Assembly (NCBI GenBank): GCA_027886185.1
Contig: WOAB01000109.1
Coordinates: 5,126,501 to 5,190,500, forward strand
Direction: 5' to 3'
Length of the DNA stretch: 64,000 nt
Source: Rheum nobile
Lineage: Eukaryota > Streptophyta > Magnoliopsida > Caryophyllales > Polygonaceae
A model generated the notes under the pieces. That model had not been told where the DNA came from and ran no database searches. It saw only the letters and a list, made by a program, of their open reading frames with translations. Shown in pieces: positions 11,155 through 23,137 of this stretch. A program made the position numbers and the translations under genes. Each line of letters starts with the position of its first letter. Within the stretch, counting starts at the first letter, position 1.

Positions 11155-12142
11155 TGATGTGTTCTTTCCTCCGATGACAAGCCAATTGTCAAAGGCTACA
11201 CATTTGGATCTAGTCTTGGGCGAGAAATCACTCCTTTTAGAGGTTATCGGACATGGTGGTGCTGCGAAGCGAACCCGGTGGAGGTGGTTTGGAAGATCGC
11301 GGTGTCGGCAAGACTGAGTGTCACGATGAGTGTCACAACAGTGAAGACGACGTCGAAGGCGATGGCGAACGCGATGGAATTGGTGGCGATTGTGGATGCG
11401 ATGGAAGCGATTGATGGGGCGAATGGATAGCGATGGCGAAAGCGATTTGATGAGGGATAGATGACTTGAAAAGACAAGTCTTTGGTGTCGTAGCGTCGAC
11501 TACGGAGGAAGGGAGATGCGAAGGAATACTTGGCTTAAAGGTTCAAGCAATTGCCGTAGCGTCGGCGGCGGAGGGAATGGGGATGCAAAGATAGAGGGTG
11601 ACGTCCGATCAAGGGAAGGAGGATAAACACTCTACTTGAAACCTTGATTAAAATTGAACGTACTAAAACCAATAACATAGTTTGACTTAAATACTAGGGC
11701 GAGACATCGGATGGGCCGAGTCGAGCCTAGTGGGCTAGCCCATGCAAGCATGCAAAAGGCACAAACCCTAAAATAGAAATGACTATAAAAGGAAACTATC
11801 TAAAATAAGCAATAATACCAAATATAGAAAGTGTCTTAAAAAGAACACGGCGAAGGCATGGATGCAAACACCGCGAGGAACGGCGATGAAGGGTCGATGG
11901 CCTCGCGAGTGGATGCACGCGATGCCGGTTGCGATGATCGCGATGTTTCGATGCCGATGGTGGCGAGGATGACGAGTCTTCGGTTGGCGTCTGGGCTTCC
12001 TTGGCCAGCGATGATGCGTGCGACAAGTGACGCGACAGCGTCCGCGATGGCTTTGGACCTGGACCTTGTCACTGGGCCCTCTGAGCGTAGGTTCATGGCT
12101 TCTTCCTCGTCTTGGGCCGTCATGGGAGGCAGGGTCACATCA
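11155..12142 (-). repeat. 5' LTR of element A
   Basis: A 988-bp LTR reading TGATGTGACCC...AACACATCA on the minus strand. It is shorter than the ~1230-bp LTRs of B, D and D2, so it carries internal deletions. The right border abuts the integrase gene of element B. The flanking CAAAG (12143-12147) is the expected target duplicate; its partner lies left of the window. Confidence 0.9.
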
Positions 12143-13409
12143 CAAAGCTAGGTCTAGCCCACACGGCCTCTACACACCATTGCCCATTCCTAGTGCCCCC
12201 TGGGAAAACCTTTCTATGGATTTCATCACAGGTTTGCCCCTCTCTATACGAGGTAAAGACTCCATCTTTGTGGTTGTAGATAGGTTTTCTAAGATGGCAC
12301 ATTTTATAGCTTGTAATACCACCCACAGTACTAGTGAGATAGCCGATTTATTCTTTGAGCATGTGGTGCGTCTTCATGGAGTCCCACATACCATTGTTAG
12401 TGATAGGGATTCTAAGTTTGTTGGTCATTTTTGGAGAACACTTTGGAGTAAGCTAGGCACTAAGCTTCTATTTTCCACTAGCTACCATCCCCAGACCGAT
12501 GGCCAAACGGAGGTCACAAATAGAACCCTAGGAGCCCTCCTTCGCACGATGCTTAAAGCCAACCCTAGGCGTTGGGAGGACTTACTATCACTTGTCGAGT
12601 TCTGTTACAATAGATGCAGGCACACGGCGACCAAGTTGACACCGTTCGAAGTGGTGTATGGAATGAACCCGTTGACGCCGCTGGATTTGTCGTCGCGCCC
12701 ACTCCGAGACCCAGTGCATGTCTCTGCCGCCAATCGCGCCGAGCATGTGCAAGAGATCCATCACCAGACCAAGGAACAATTGGAGAGAAGGGCCTCGCAG
12801 TATGCCTCGCAGAAGAACACTGGCCGCCGCCGCGTCATTTTCGCACCCGGAGACCTTGTCTGGGTGCATTTGCAAAAAGAGAAGTTCCCCTCGCGGCGCA
12901 AGCACAAATTGGCACCACGTGGAGATGGTCCATTCCGTGTGATCAAGGCCATATGGGACAATACCTATCAACTCGAGCTCCCCCCAGATTTTGGAGTCCA
13001 TGCGTCCTTCAACGTAGCGGACTTGACACCATATATTGAGCCTGAGTTCGATGATGGTGAAGCGGGGATGCTTCACAGCCAAGTGGGGGAGGGTGATGTG
13101 ATCCCACCTCCCATGACGGCCACAGACGAGGAGAATGCCATGAGCCTACGCTCAGAGGGCCCAGTGACAAGTTCTAGGTCCAAGGCCATCGCCGACGCCG
13201 TGCACTCACTTGTCACGCGCGTCATCGCTAGCCAAGGAAGCCCAAACACCGAACCCAGACTCTTCGTCCTCGTCACCATCGGTATCGGAGAACCAAGCCC
13301 ATCACAGCCGGAACCGGGTGCACCCACTGCCGAGCCCATCGACCCATCGTCGCCGTCGCTCGCCTTGTCTGCGCCCATGCTTTCGCCGCCACCGGGTTTT
13401 GACACTTAG
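12143..13409 (+). pseudogene. Ty3/gypsy integrase, 5'-truncated (element B pol)
   Basis: Plus-strand end of a pol gene, cut on the left by element A. The integrase core has the DD35E triad: Asp in MDFITGLP, Asp in VSDRDSKF and Glu in [11 protein letters not shown], 35 residues after the second Asp. The C-terminal part reads GDLVWVHLQKEKFP and KLAPRGDGPFRV, ending DLTPYIEPEFDD. The HHCC zinc domain lies beyond the break. The open frame continues without a stop through the purine tract into the 3' LTR, ending at 13409, so about 105 C-terminal residues, including SLRSEGPVTSSRSKAIA, are LTR-encoded. This segment has no internal stops, unlike the rest of the family here. Confidence 0.88.
13081..13093 (+). 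promoter_or_regulatory. Polypurine tract (element B)
   Basis: AAGTGGGGGAGGG directly precedes the 3' LTR start TGATGTG at 13094. The reverse complement occurs at 28670-28682 before the shared LTR of D/D2. Confidence 0.85.
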
Positions 13410-13851
13410 AGGTTTTTTTGCCATTGTTTTGGCACTGTTTTGAGACATTTCTATATTTGGTATTATTGCTTGTTTTAGATAGTTTCTATTTATAGTTATT
13501 TCTATGTTTAGGGTGTTTGCCTTTGCATGCTTGCATGGGCTAGCCCACTAGGCTCGACTCGGCCCATCCGAGTTCTCGCCTTTAGTATTTAAGTCAAACT
13601 TTGTTATTGTTTTGCTTACGTTCAATTTTAATCAAGGCTTTAGTAGAGTGTTTATCCTCCTACCCTTGATCGGACGTCACCCTCTATCTTCGCATCCCCT
13701 TCACCCGCCGCCGACGCTATAGCACCGCTTGAGCCTCTCAAGCAAAGTCTTTTTTTCGCATCTCCCTTCCCCCGCGCCGACGCTACGACAAAGACTTGAT
13801 CTTCAATTCATCTATCCCCAAACCATCTCACCATCACTTCCACAAACCATC
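13094..13851 (+). repeat. 3' LTR of element B, left part
   Basis: First 758 bp of the LTR, starting TGATGTGATCC. A TATTTAAG box is at 13586-13593. Insertion of element C at 13851/13852 splits it; the rest is at 19051-19538. Confidence 0.9.
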
Positions 13852-15338
13852 TGATCAGCACTATTTTGTAGTGAAATTCTAGGGGTTATTATCAGGTTTG
13901 AGGCACCATTTGGTTGGATTTAGAGCACAATTGGAGATTATGGAGTTAGAGCAGAGAAGTGTGATTTTGGTGGTCTGGAGGAGCTAATTGGAGACATCCA
14001 GAGGAAGAGGAGTTGACCACATGGGGAGATGGCAAATTTTCTGAGAAAAATGACGGAAAGAGCATCTGGCCGCGCCCGCGGTTTAATTCGGGAAATAAAT
14101 TGGGCAATTCGAGAGCAAACCGCGGCCGCGGCCGAAAACCGCGACCGCGGCCTTACACGCGAGGCGAAGCTGGAATGAAGTGGAAATTCACGTGAAGCTG
14201 AAATTTGGGTGAAGCTCGGCCCATGAAGGAAAGGCCTAGATGAGAAAAGAATCCCGCGTCAAATTGAAGCGGAAGGAGAATTGGGCATGACGCCGCCATG
14301 ACGTCAGCAAGGAGCTGCTGATGGAGTGGGCCGATGTTGCGCATTGCTGCTGTGGATGTGGGCCGAAGTTGGGCCGAGCTGATGCATGGACGAGAAGCCG
14401 AGAATGCGGGATTAATTTCCCCCATTCGATTCCCATTTTTTTGTGTTATTATTTTATTATTATTCTTTTAATTATTTTTATCATATATTTAGAATTAGGT
14501 TAAAACACCTTTTGTTAACCAGTTGCCGAAATATCCAGACCTAGTTTCTTTCATCGTTGTTTTTACCTTTTGCCCAAGCAGACAATTGAAGCCTTTGGAT
14601 TGATTGGATTGTGAGTTTATTCCTTTACTCTTTCTATGATTGTTTTAATTCTCTCTCGTGCTTAATTTCATTGATCATATATCGATTCCCCTTGATTTGT
14701 TGATTAGGAAATCAAATAGATTGTTAATAGTAGTTCCCTCTAGCTTAACAACCTAGAGAAATTAGTATTATGCTATTGATTCCCCTTTTCCATACAACAT
14801 GTTGAGATTATTATTGATCATACTACTAAGGATTAGAGGATACTGGTTGAGAATCTAAATCCCTTAGTTTGTGTAGAGAATTAATTGCATGCAATTGTAT
14901 GACTGGTTGCTACACTTGTATGTACCTATCTATTCCTGAATTCATTGCTGTTGTCAGATTCAATCTAGAAGGTCTTCTAGGTTATTTAATAGTTAGGGTT
15001 ATCAGGACTGGTTGGACTGGTAACTAATTCAAAACAGGGATTAGGACTTTCATGATGTTTTGAGGACTAGGAATAATCAATGATCGATCTATCAATCTGA
15101 AGTGTGGATATTTGTTTGGCTGAGTTATTTCCCTAATTTGATTTCAAGTCTTTGTTTTTATTTATTTATTTTATTTATTTTGTTTTTAAATCAGAAACCC
15201 CCTGGTTACTTGTTGGTATACAAGTACATCGTTGGAATAGTATTTGATTCTCTATGGGATTCGACCCTTACTTACCAGACTACATTAGTTGGGTTTATTT
15301 AGGATTATTTTGTTTAGGTGTTACGACAACGCCTATCA
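13852..15338 (+). repeat. 5' LTR of C
   Basis: A 1487-bp LTR, TGATCAGCAC...CGCCTATCA. It carries a cluster of CCGCGG/GCGGCCGC palindromes near 14069-14160. Near its 3' end is the GGGATTCGACCC block that also occurs in the LTRs of E1, F and G in variant form. Confidence 0.95.
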
Positions 15339-15341
15339 AAT

Positions 15342-15359
15342 TGGCGCCGTTGCCGGGGA
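15342..15359 (+). promoter_or_regulatory. Primer binding site, tRNA-Asp type (C)
   Basis: TGGCGCCGTTGCCGGGGA, identical to the site in E1 and placed 4 nt after the LTR. Confidence 0.9.
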
Positions 15360-15518
15360 TGAGCGAGAAAGAAAGACGAGAACCAGCGTCCGCAAGCTTG
15401 GACAAAATTTTACGGATCAGTTCTTGGCGTATACCCTTTAGAAGCGATTCATGTTGATTACACTCCTCCACCCTGTGATCCTAAGAAGCCACCTCCTCAC
15501 CTTCCTAAGAGGCTAAAA

Positions 15519-16190
15519 GTGAAGAAGAAGCTGGAGCTCAATATGGAGCCGCGTAACTCCATAGGTGAGCATGAGGTAAATCTCCCTTTACTTGATCTGA
15601 TGCATGTTGTGCCTAAATTTGCTAAATACATGAAATGCTTATGCTGGCCTAGGAAGAGGAAGAAATTGATAGGAGAAATTAATTTGAATGAACATGTGTC
15701 TGCTGCATTCGGAAGACATTTGCCTGAAAAGTGTAGTGACGCTGACATGTTTAGTATTCCTTGTGATATAGGTTACTCCAGGTTTGATCATTGCATGATA
15801 GACTTGGGCTCATCTATTAATGTGTTACCCTACTCTGTGCATAAATTGCTAGATCTTGGACCTTTGCTTGAATCTGATTTAGTTATTCAATTTGCGAATG
15901 GATCCAAAGTTTTTCCGAAAGGAATAGTTGAGGATGTTCTTGTGAAGGTTAATAAGATGATTTTTCCTGTGGATTTTGTGGTGTTAGACATTGGTTATGA
16001 TATGCATGTGCCCCCTATACTGTTAGGTAGGCCTTTTCTTAAGACTGCTAACATCCGAATCATTAATAGTAGAGGTATTGTGTCTGTGAAGTATGGGGGT
16101 GATAGGGTGACATTTAAGATATTTGATCATAAGAAACACCCTCGTGATAGTAAGTCTGTGCTGTATTCTGGATTGAGCGATATTACATGA
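15519..16190 (+). CDS. Athila-type aspartic protease-like frame (C)
   Basis: A 223-codon frame in the region that links Gag to protease in Athila polyproteins. Visible blocks: LPEKCSDADMFSIPC; the active-site-like DLGSSINVLPYSV (a DLG variant of the usual D-T/S-G); SKVFPKGIVEDVLVKV; and the flap/terminal block PPILLGRPFLKTANIRI. The first residue is a GTG codon. The same frame is open upstream to about 15365 without an ATG (including the block GVYPLEAIHVDYTPPP), so the frame may have been translated from a start now lost. No RT follows. Whether the product has protease activity is unknown. Confidence 0.75.
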   Translation: MKKKLELNMEPRNSIGEHEVNLPLLDLMHVVPKFAKYMKCLCWPRKRKKLIGEINLNEHVSAAFGRHLPEKCSDADMFSIPCDIGYSRFDHCMIDLGSSINVLPYSVHKLLDLGPLLESDLVIQFANGSKVFPKGIVEDVLVKVNKMIFPVDFVVLDIGYDMHVPPILLGRPFLKTANIRIINSRGIVSVKYGGDRVTFKIFDHKKHPRDSKSVLYSGLSDIT

Positions 16191-17573
16191 TCATAGTAGC
16201 ACAATGTCAAGCCATGGCAATAACTAAGACGTTGTCCGGGAGGCAACCTGAGGTATGCTTTTCTTTTCTTGTTTTTCTTTCCTTGTTTTTGCATTTGTTT
16301 TGGTGTGTTTTGTTTTGTTTTTGTTCTTGTTCTTGTTTTTGTTTCCGACTAACCTGCAGGGAAGAGACCCTATGCCTATTGAAGAAGGTGTTTACCACCA
16401 TTGTAAGTCTCTTTTTCCCTGCACTAATAACTCCCTGAAAAAACCTTAAACGGGGAGGGGGGGGGGGGAATCGAAAAAAAAAAAGTTCATCTCAGGCCAA
16501 CTGTCCAGAGTTCCCCATGGAGATGGTGTGCATCATGTTGTCACGGAGGATACACTGCCCTACACTTGATTTGACAACGATGATGGCCCTACAATTGGCA
16601 GCTGAGGAGGAGGACCACTAGAGGCCCACACCACGATCATATCTGGGCCCATTTTTTATGGGTTTTGAAGGTCGTGCAACCCCGATGTATTTGCTATACC
16701 ACTACTCACCAAGTGGTTCCCTTTGGTTGCACGGTAATGAAGACGATGGAGTTGATGAAGACACCCACCCAACACTGGAGACCTGTGCATACATTGTGTA
16801 TACCGCCAGCAACAACGGAAGTGTCCAAGCAGCTTGGCGACGTTTGTGAGTTATTTTTTGCTTTTCCCTGTGCTTCTATTCTTTTGTCTTTCATTACATT
16901 GATGACAATGCAATGTTTAAGCATGGGGGAGAGTTTTATACTGGCTATGTCACTGAGGAGATGAATAAAAAGAAAAGAGCCAAATATTGAAAAAAGGCAT
17001 ACATAAGAAATCCTGGGATAGGTCGAAAACCCGAAAGGGCGGCCTAGGTAATAAGCAGGTGGCTTGTACCAACATTAGAATGGGGTAATAATTGGTCAAG
17101 AGTGATGTGAGCATATTGTGAGCCCATCTATTGAAAAATGAAATGAGTGGCTTGGTGAAAACCCGAAAGGGCGCCTTGGCAAAATGAGTGAAAAGAAGAA
17201 GAGTGATTTTTAGGATTCCTCATTTTTCCTAGCGTGGCGACATAAGAAGATGTGATATAAGGAGGATTCGGGTAGGTCACTTTGGAGGATAAGAAGATAG
17301 ATGGGAGACTAGGATTAGAATTTATTCACTCTATGGTGTTTGGGATAAGCTTGGGGGAAGTACTCTGCTATCCTTTTAGCTTGATTGTGTGGGGTGTTGA
17401 TTTGATGTTATAGTCTATTGTGATGTGCTTATTGTATTGGTGCCTGGAGGTTATTGTTGGGTATGATTCTTGGAGATTGATTTTTCTATGCTTCCTGAAA
17501 CCTTGGGATTGATTGGAGGAGTAGGTTGACTTTAGCTTACTCGAGGATGAGCAAGGTTTAAGCATGGGGGATT
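16191..17573 (+). other. C 3' noncoding module with polypurine tract
   Basis: No gene is seen. It corresponds block for block to 3550-4850 of E1. There is a candidate intron with GT at 16253 and AG at 16358-16359, a GC-poor stretch with poly-G (16457-16468) and poly-A runs, a second purine run near 16919-16932, and twin CCCGAAAGGG stem-loops (17030-17039 and 17162-17171). The terminal tract ATGGGGGATT ends at 17573. Confidence 0.75.
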
Positions 17574-19050
17574 TGATCAGCACTATTTTGTAGTGAAATT
17601 CTAGGGGTTATTATCAGGTTTGAGGCACCATTTGGTTGGATTTAGAGCACAATTGGAGATTATGGAGTTAGAGCAGAGAAGTGTGATTTTGGTGGTCTAG
17701 AGGAGCTAATTGGAGACATCCAGAGGAAGAGGAGTTGACCACATGGGGAGATGGCGAATTTTCTGAGAAAAATGATGGAAGGAGCATCTGGCCGCGCCCG
17801 CGGTTTAATTCGGGAAATAAATTGGGCAATTCGAGAGCAAACCGCGGCCGCGGCCGAAAACCGCGACCGCGGCCTTACACGCGAGGCGAAGCTGGAATGA
17901 AGTGGAAATTCACGTGAAGCTGAAATTTGGGTGAAGCTCGGCCCATGAAGGAAAGGCCCAGATGAGAAAAGAATCCCGCGTCAAATTGAAGTGGAAGGAG
18001 AATTGGGCATGACGCCGCCATGACGTCAGCGAGGAGCTGCTGATGGAGTGGGCCGATGTTGCGCATTGCTGCTGTGGATGTGGGCCGAAGTTGGGCCGAG
18101 CTGATGCATGGACGAGAAGCCGAGAATGCAGGATTAATTTCCCCCATTCGATTCCCATTTTTTGTGTTATTATTTTATTATTATTCTTTTAATTATTTTT
18201 ATCATATATTTAGAATTAGGTTAAAACACCTTTTGTTAACCAGTTGCCGAAATATCCAGACCTAGTTTCATTCATTGTTGTTTTTACCTTTTGCCCAGGC
18301 AGACAATTGAAGCCTTTGGATTGATTGGATTGTGAGTTTATTCCTTTACTCTTTCTATGATTGTTTTAATTCTCTCTCGTGCTTAATTTCATTGATCATA
18401 TATCGATTCCCCTTGATTTGTTGATTAGGAAATCAAATAGATTGTTAATAGTAGTTCCCTCTAGCTTGACAACCTAGAGAAATTAGTATTATGCTATTGA
18501 TTCCCCTTTTCTATACAACCTGTTGAGATTGTTATTGATCATACTACTAAGGATTAGAGGATACTGGTTGAGAATCTAAATCCCTTAGTTTGTGTAGAGA
18601 ATTAATTGCATGCAATTGTATGACTGGTTGCTATACTTGTATGTACCTATCAATTCCTGAATTCATTGCTACTGTCAGATTCAATCTAGAAGGTCTTCTA
18701 GGTTATTTAATAGTTAGGGTTATCAGGACTGGTTGGACTGGTAACTAATTCAGAACAGGGATTAGGACTTTCATGATGTTTTGAGGACTAGGAATAATCA
18801 ATGATCGATCTATCAATCTGAAGTGTGGATATTTGTTTGGCTGAGTTATTTCCCTAATTTGATTCCAAGACTTTGTTTTTATTTATTTATTTTGTTTTTA
18901 AATCAGAAACCCCTTGGTTACTTGTTGGTATACAATTACATTGTTGGAATAGTATTTGATTCTCTATGGGATTCGACCCTTACTTACCAGACTACATTAG
19001 TTGGGTTTGTTTAGGATTATTTTGTTTAGGTGTTACGACAACGCCTATCA
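17574..19050 (+). repeat. 3' LTR of C
   Basis: A 1477-bp partner of 13852-15338 with few differences, mostly single bases plus a loss of one ATTTTATTT block. Followed by the CCATC target duplicate. Confidence 0.95.
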
Positions 19051-19538
19051 CCATCCAAACAATCGCTTCCGCCTTCGCAAACCAATCGCCTCATCAATCG
19101 CTTCCATCGCACCCACAATCGAACCCAAACCCTTCGATGTCGCCGTCGCTAGCACCGCTGTGACACTCACCTTTGCCATCGCTATCGCCGTCGCCAACGA
19201 GTCCAAACACTCACCCAGTCGATCGCTTGCCTTCGCCATCGACATCGTTGTCGTCTTCGCCAACGTTATACTCATCGTGACACTTGTCATCGCCGTCGCC
19301 GACATCACCCAGACCATCACCACCGGGTTCGCTATCGGCACCACCGTGTCCGATAACCTCTAAAAGCACTGTTCATCTCACCACCAATATTATCAACCTT
19401 TCGTGCAAGACAACAAGGGTTTGCACCCAAGGATTCCACGGCAGGTTTGACAAAGACTCGAGTGACTTCTCGCCCAAGACTAGATCCAAGGTGTCACCTT
19501 TGACAAGTGTGCTCGTAATCGGAGGCAAGAACACATCA
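19051..19538 (+). repeat. 3' LTR of element B, right part
   Basis: Completes the LTR begun at 13094: after removing element C and one CCATC copy the LTR is about 1241 bp. It ends GGCAAGAACACATCA, as in D and D2. The next five bases, ATGGC (19539-19543), are the expected target duplicate inside the RNase H gene of D. Confidence 0.88.
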
Positions 19539-20217
19539 ATGGCGTCGGTTGAGGTGGGCTTGGCTCTTCAAATAGCTCAAGGCGGCGTGGTCACTGTGGA
19601 TGACAAATTCTCGTGGCCAAAGATAATGTTTCCAAGTCTTTAGCACACGAACTAGGGCATACAACTCCTTGTCATAGGTGGGGTAGTTGAGGGTGGCCCC
19701 GGTGAGCTTCTCACTGAAAAAGGCTATGGGCCTCCTCTCTTGGTGCAAGACACCTCAAATGCCGACGTCGGAAGCATCACACTCCACCTCAAAGTGCTTG
19801 GCGAAGTCAGGAGTTGTAGGAGAGGTGCATGGCACAAGGCATCCTTCAAAGCCGAGAAGGCTTGTTCATGGGCCTCGAGCCAAGTGATGGTGGCTCCCTT
19901 CTTTGTGAGCTCATGTAAAGGCGCGGCGATGGAGCTAAAATCTCTCACAAAGCACCTATAGAAACCGGCGAGGCCAAGGAAGCTCCTCACCATGGTGGGC
20001 GTCGTCAGCGTCGGCTACTCTCGTATGGCCTTGACCTTGTCTTCCTCGACACGCAAGCCATCCTTGGTCACCACGTAGCCGAGGAAGTTGGTAGTGTCGG
20101 AGCAAAAGTGACACTTGCCAAGGTTGGCATATAAGCTCTCACATCGTAAGCATTCCAACACAAGACGAAGGTGGTCGACGTGATCCTCAAGGCTGCGTGA
20201 ATAGACAAGAATGTCAT
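19539..20217 (-). pseudogene. RNase H and RT 3' part (element D pol)
   Basis: Minus-strand pol remnant with RNase H ([34 protein letters not shown]), the connecting region ([18 protein letters not shown]) and the end of RT (NFLGYVVTKDGLRVEEDKVKAI). Frameshifts split it into three frames. It is cut at 20217 by solo LTR F immediately after the codons for the RT active site, and on the left by element B. Confidence 0.85.
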
Positions 20218-21711
20218 TGATACACACAATTATGTTGTGTGTATTGACGGAGTTTTGGCATGATTTTAGTGGTGTTTTAGGATGCTTTGGAGGTGATTTG
20301 GAGACTTGGCAAGGAGGTGCGGAAGTTGCATTTTTGGAGCCTTAGGAGCTGAGGAGCGAAGGATGAAGAAACAGAATTGCGGCGACCGCCGCGGAAGGAA
20401 CAGAGACCGCCGTTAATTGCCCTGGAGAGACCTTAGCTACGACCTGGAAACGGCGACCGCCGTTTAATTGCGGCGCCCGCCGCATTTACGGCGATCGCCG
20501 TGGGAGAAGCAGCGGCCGCCGCCGCTGACGGAAGCATCGCCGAGCCGATTTCCTTTTCGGATCTACTTTATGAGTTTGGATCATATGCGGAGCACTCTTC
20601 CCGTGCGGACGTGCGGAGCATGCACTTTTGGGTCTTATTTGTGCACTTTAACATCTTATTTGTGCACTTTTTCAAAAAAAAAAAAAAAAAATCTTTTTCA
20701 AATTTTTTCCAAGCATTTTTCAAAATTTTTGCAAAAGTGCACAAATAAGGCCCTATAGTGCATGTCCGTACGTTCGCACGGGAAGAGTGCTCCGCACCGA
20801 AACCGCACTCTCTATTTTATATTACTTTATTACGTTTTTATTATTTCTTTTTAGGATAATTTCATATTATTTTCCTTTGGTATTTAAGGGTTGAGAAAAC
20901 TTGTTTCTTCTAGCTCGGAACCCTAATTTCTTATTCTACGTATTCTCTTGCTATGAAGAACTAAGCCTCTCTTGCTTAGTCAGACATTGAAGCTTTTCGT
21001 GTGATTCAGTTGTGAGATTCTTATTCCTAATCTATTGCATGGTTTTTATCTCTTCTCTTGTTTGATTTCTTAAGATTGATATTGATAATTTCTAGTCTGA
21101 TCAACTAGGGTTTGTCGTTATTTATCTATTGCTAGGTTTAGATTGTTACTGGTTGAGCATATCTATTCCATAGTAGCAACTGCATCGTGTTAGTAACTGG
21201 TTGTGCTAATCTTATGCAGAAGAGAATTGATTTACATTCTAGGGTAAAAACTGGTTGTTTTATTCTAGGGTTGTATCCAACTATATTCCTATCCGTAAGG
21301 CTGCTGTTAAACTGAATCTTGATAGTTTTAGGGTTGTTTAATTAGTTAGTTCTAATAGTATCTGGTTGTGCTATTAGTTACATCTGAAAAGGAATTGGAA
21401 TTACCATTGCATGCGATTTTGAGTAGTATCTATGATCAACTTGTCATTCGAATAGTGGATATTGTTTGACTGAGTGTTTTCCCAATAACTGATTTCATCA
21501 CCTTTAATTGCTTATTTACCATTTGCATGCTTGGCTACTAAAACAAACCAACAAAACTCCCCTTTGGTTGCTTTAAATTGACATACATATTGCATATTGT
21601 GATAGACTTTGTTTCCCTGCGGATTCGACCCTTACTTACCTAGGACTACGTTTTAGGGTTTGTTTGGATACTTTGCATAGTAGGAATTAGAACGGCAAAT
21701 TCATGTTATCA
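20218..21711 (+). mobile_element. F: solo LTR
   Basis: A 1494-bp sequence with TGATA...TATCA ends and a perfect 5-bp duplication GTCAT (20213-20217 and 21712-21716), with no internal retrotransposon sequence. This is the product of LTR-LTR recombination. It carries a TATTTAAG box near 20881, CG-rich palindromes (about 20378-20525) and a GGATTCGACCC block near its end. These are like the LTRs of E1 and C, so an Athila-type origin is likely. The orientation is inferred from these blocks. Confidence 0.92.
20585..20796. mobile_element. Foldback-type MITE inside solo LTR F
   Basis: A 212-bp sequence with long imperfect inverted arms (about 20585-20650 and 20731-20796). Ends read TGCGGAGCACTCTTCCCGTG and its reverse complement. 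The centre is an A/T-rich loop with an 18-A run. No clear target duplication is visible, so the family is unassigned; it could also be a structured part of the LTR itself. Confidence 0.6.
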
Positions 21712-21716
21712 GTCAT

Positions 21717-23132
21717 CGAAATAAACGACAACAAACTTGCCCAGAAATGCTCGCAGGACATGGTTCATCAAGCGCATGAAGGTGCTAGGGGCATTGGTGA
21801 GCCCAAAAGGCATGACGAGCCATTCATAGAGCCCATACTTGGTCTTGAAGGCGGTCTTCCATTCATCACCCTCTTTCATCCGAATTTGGTGATAACCACT
21901 CTTCAAATCAATCTTGGATAAGAGAGTCGCGCCGTGGAGCTCATCAACCATGTCGTCTAGGCGCGGTATGGGGTGCCTATACTTCACGGTGATCTGGTTT
22001 ATAGCGCGGCAATCAACACACATTCTCCATGATCCATCCTTCTTTGGAACAAGGATCACAGGCACAATGCAAGGGCTTAGGGATTCCCTCACGTAGCCGC
22101 GATCCAAGAGCTCTTGCACCTGGCGCTGCAACTCCTGGGTCTCCTCAGGGTCGGCGCGGTAGGCGGCGCGATTGGGCAAGGAGGCACCAGGCACCAAGTC
22201 GATTTGGTGCTCAATGCCCCTCAGTGGTGGTAAGCCTTGTGGAAGCTCCTCCGGAAAGACGTCGGCGAGCAAAGCGGCGACGGCAGGCGGCAATGGCTCG
22301 GCTTTCGGTGACTCAGGGATGCAAGGAGTGGGCACCAATAGAAAACATGGGGCCTTGCCCGTCAAAGCAGCAGTGAGCTCACTAGGCCGCGCTAGAAGTA
22401 GCCTGTGCTCACAACGGCCTTGCAACGGAGGCGTCTGCGGCGATCGAACGGCCAACTATGATGATGGCGAGGCGCTTGGCGATTTTTGTGAGGCACTGGG
22501 TGTGTGGACACCAGTGCTCAAGCCAGAAGTGGAAGTGCCCGGCCAGTTCTCTATGGGCCTTGTCTTGGCCTTCCTAGCGGTTGTGGTAGCGGCGCCATCA
22601 TGATCCAGGGAGGCACTGGGTGGCCCACCTGTGGCATTCGTCTTCTTGGATGTAGTGCCTGGTGGAGACGAAAAACTGCCAGAATTGGAGGAGTTTTGCT
22701 TCTGGAGTGTCGTTGGGGTCTCTTCTTGCCTTGTAGCGGCGACCTCGATGGCCTTCTGGCGGTCTCGCTCAACCTGGTCCTGCAAGATCTCATGGGGAGA
22801 CATTGGATGCAAAGTGATGCGCTTCCCATGGTAAGTGAACACATACGTGTTCAAATAGCCATCGTGGGGCACGCGCCTGTCGAATTGCCATGGGCGCCCA
22901 AGCAAAAGATGCGTGGCGTCCATTGCAATGACATCACATAGAATAGAATCACAGTATTGACCAATTGAAAAGGAGAGAATGCACTGATGATATACTGTGT
23001 TACCTGGACTAGAAGAAATCCATTAGAGGGCATACGGCTGTGGATGTGGCGTCGTGGGCAAGGCAAAGTGCTTTACCACTTTCTCATTTACAATGTTGCA
23101 ACAACTTCCTCCATCAATGATGACACTCAAGG
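21717..23132 (-). pseudogene. RT 5' part and protease region (element D pol)
   Basis: Continuation of D pol between solo LTRs F and G. It includes the RT N-terminal half through FVVVYFDD (21709-22455), then the linker and part of the protease (DATHLLLGRPWQFDRRVPHDG, 22456-22923). One stop separates the two frames near 22456. The protease active site is just beyond, at about 23100. Cut at 23137 by G. Confidence 0.85.
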
Positions 23133-23137
23133 AAGCC

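Larger units (their letters stand above)
13852..19050 (+). mobile_element. C: complete non-autonomous Athila-like LTR retrotransposon
   Basis: A 5.2-kb element with TG...CA LTRs (13852-15338 and 17574-19050) and a perfect target duplication CCATC (13847-13851 and 19051-19055). It uses the tRNA-Asp primer site. The 2.2-kb interior holds only a protease-like frame; gag, RT, RNase H and integrase are absent. The LTRs are unrelated over most of their length to those of E1, yet the 3' internal module is shared with E1. It sits in the 3' LTR of element B. Confidence 0.95.

Noticed and set aside
12018..12142. Apparent N-terminal extension of the integrase frame of element B.
   Set aside because: These bases belong to the opposite-strand LTR of element A; the frame is open across the border by chance.
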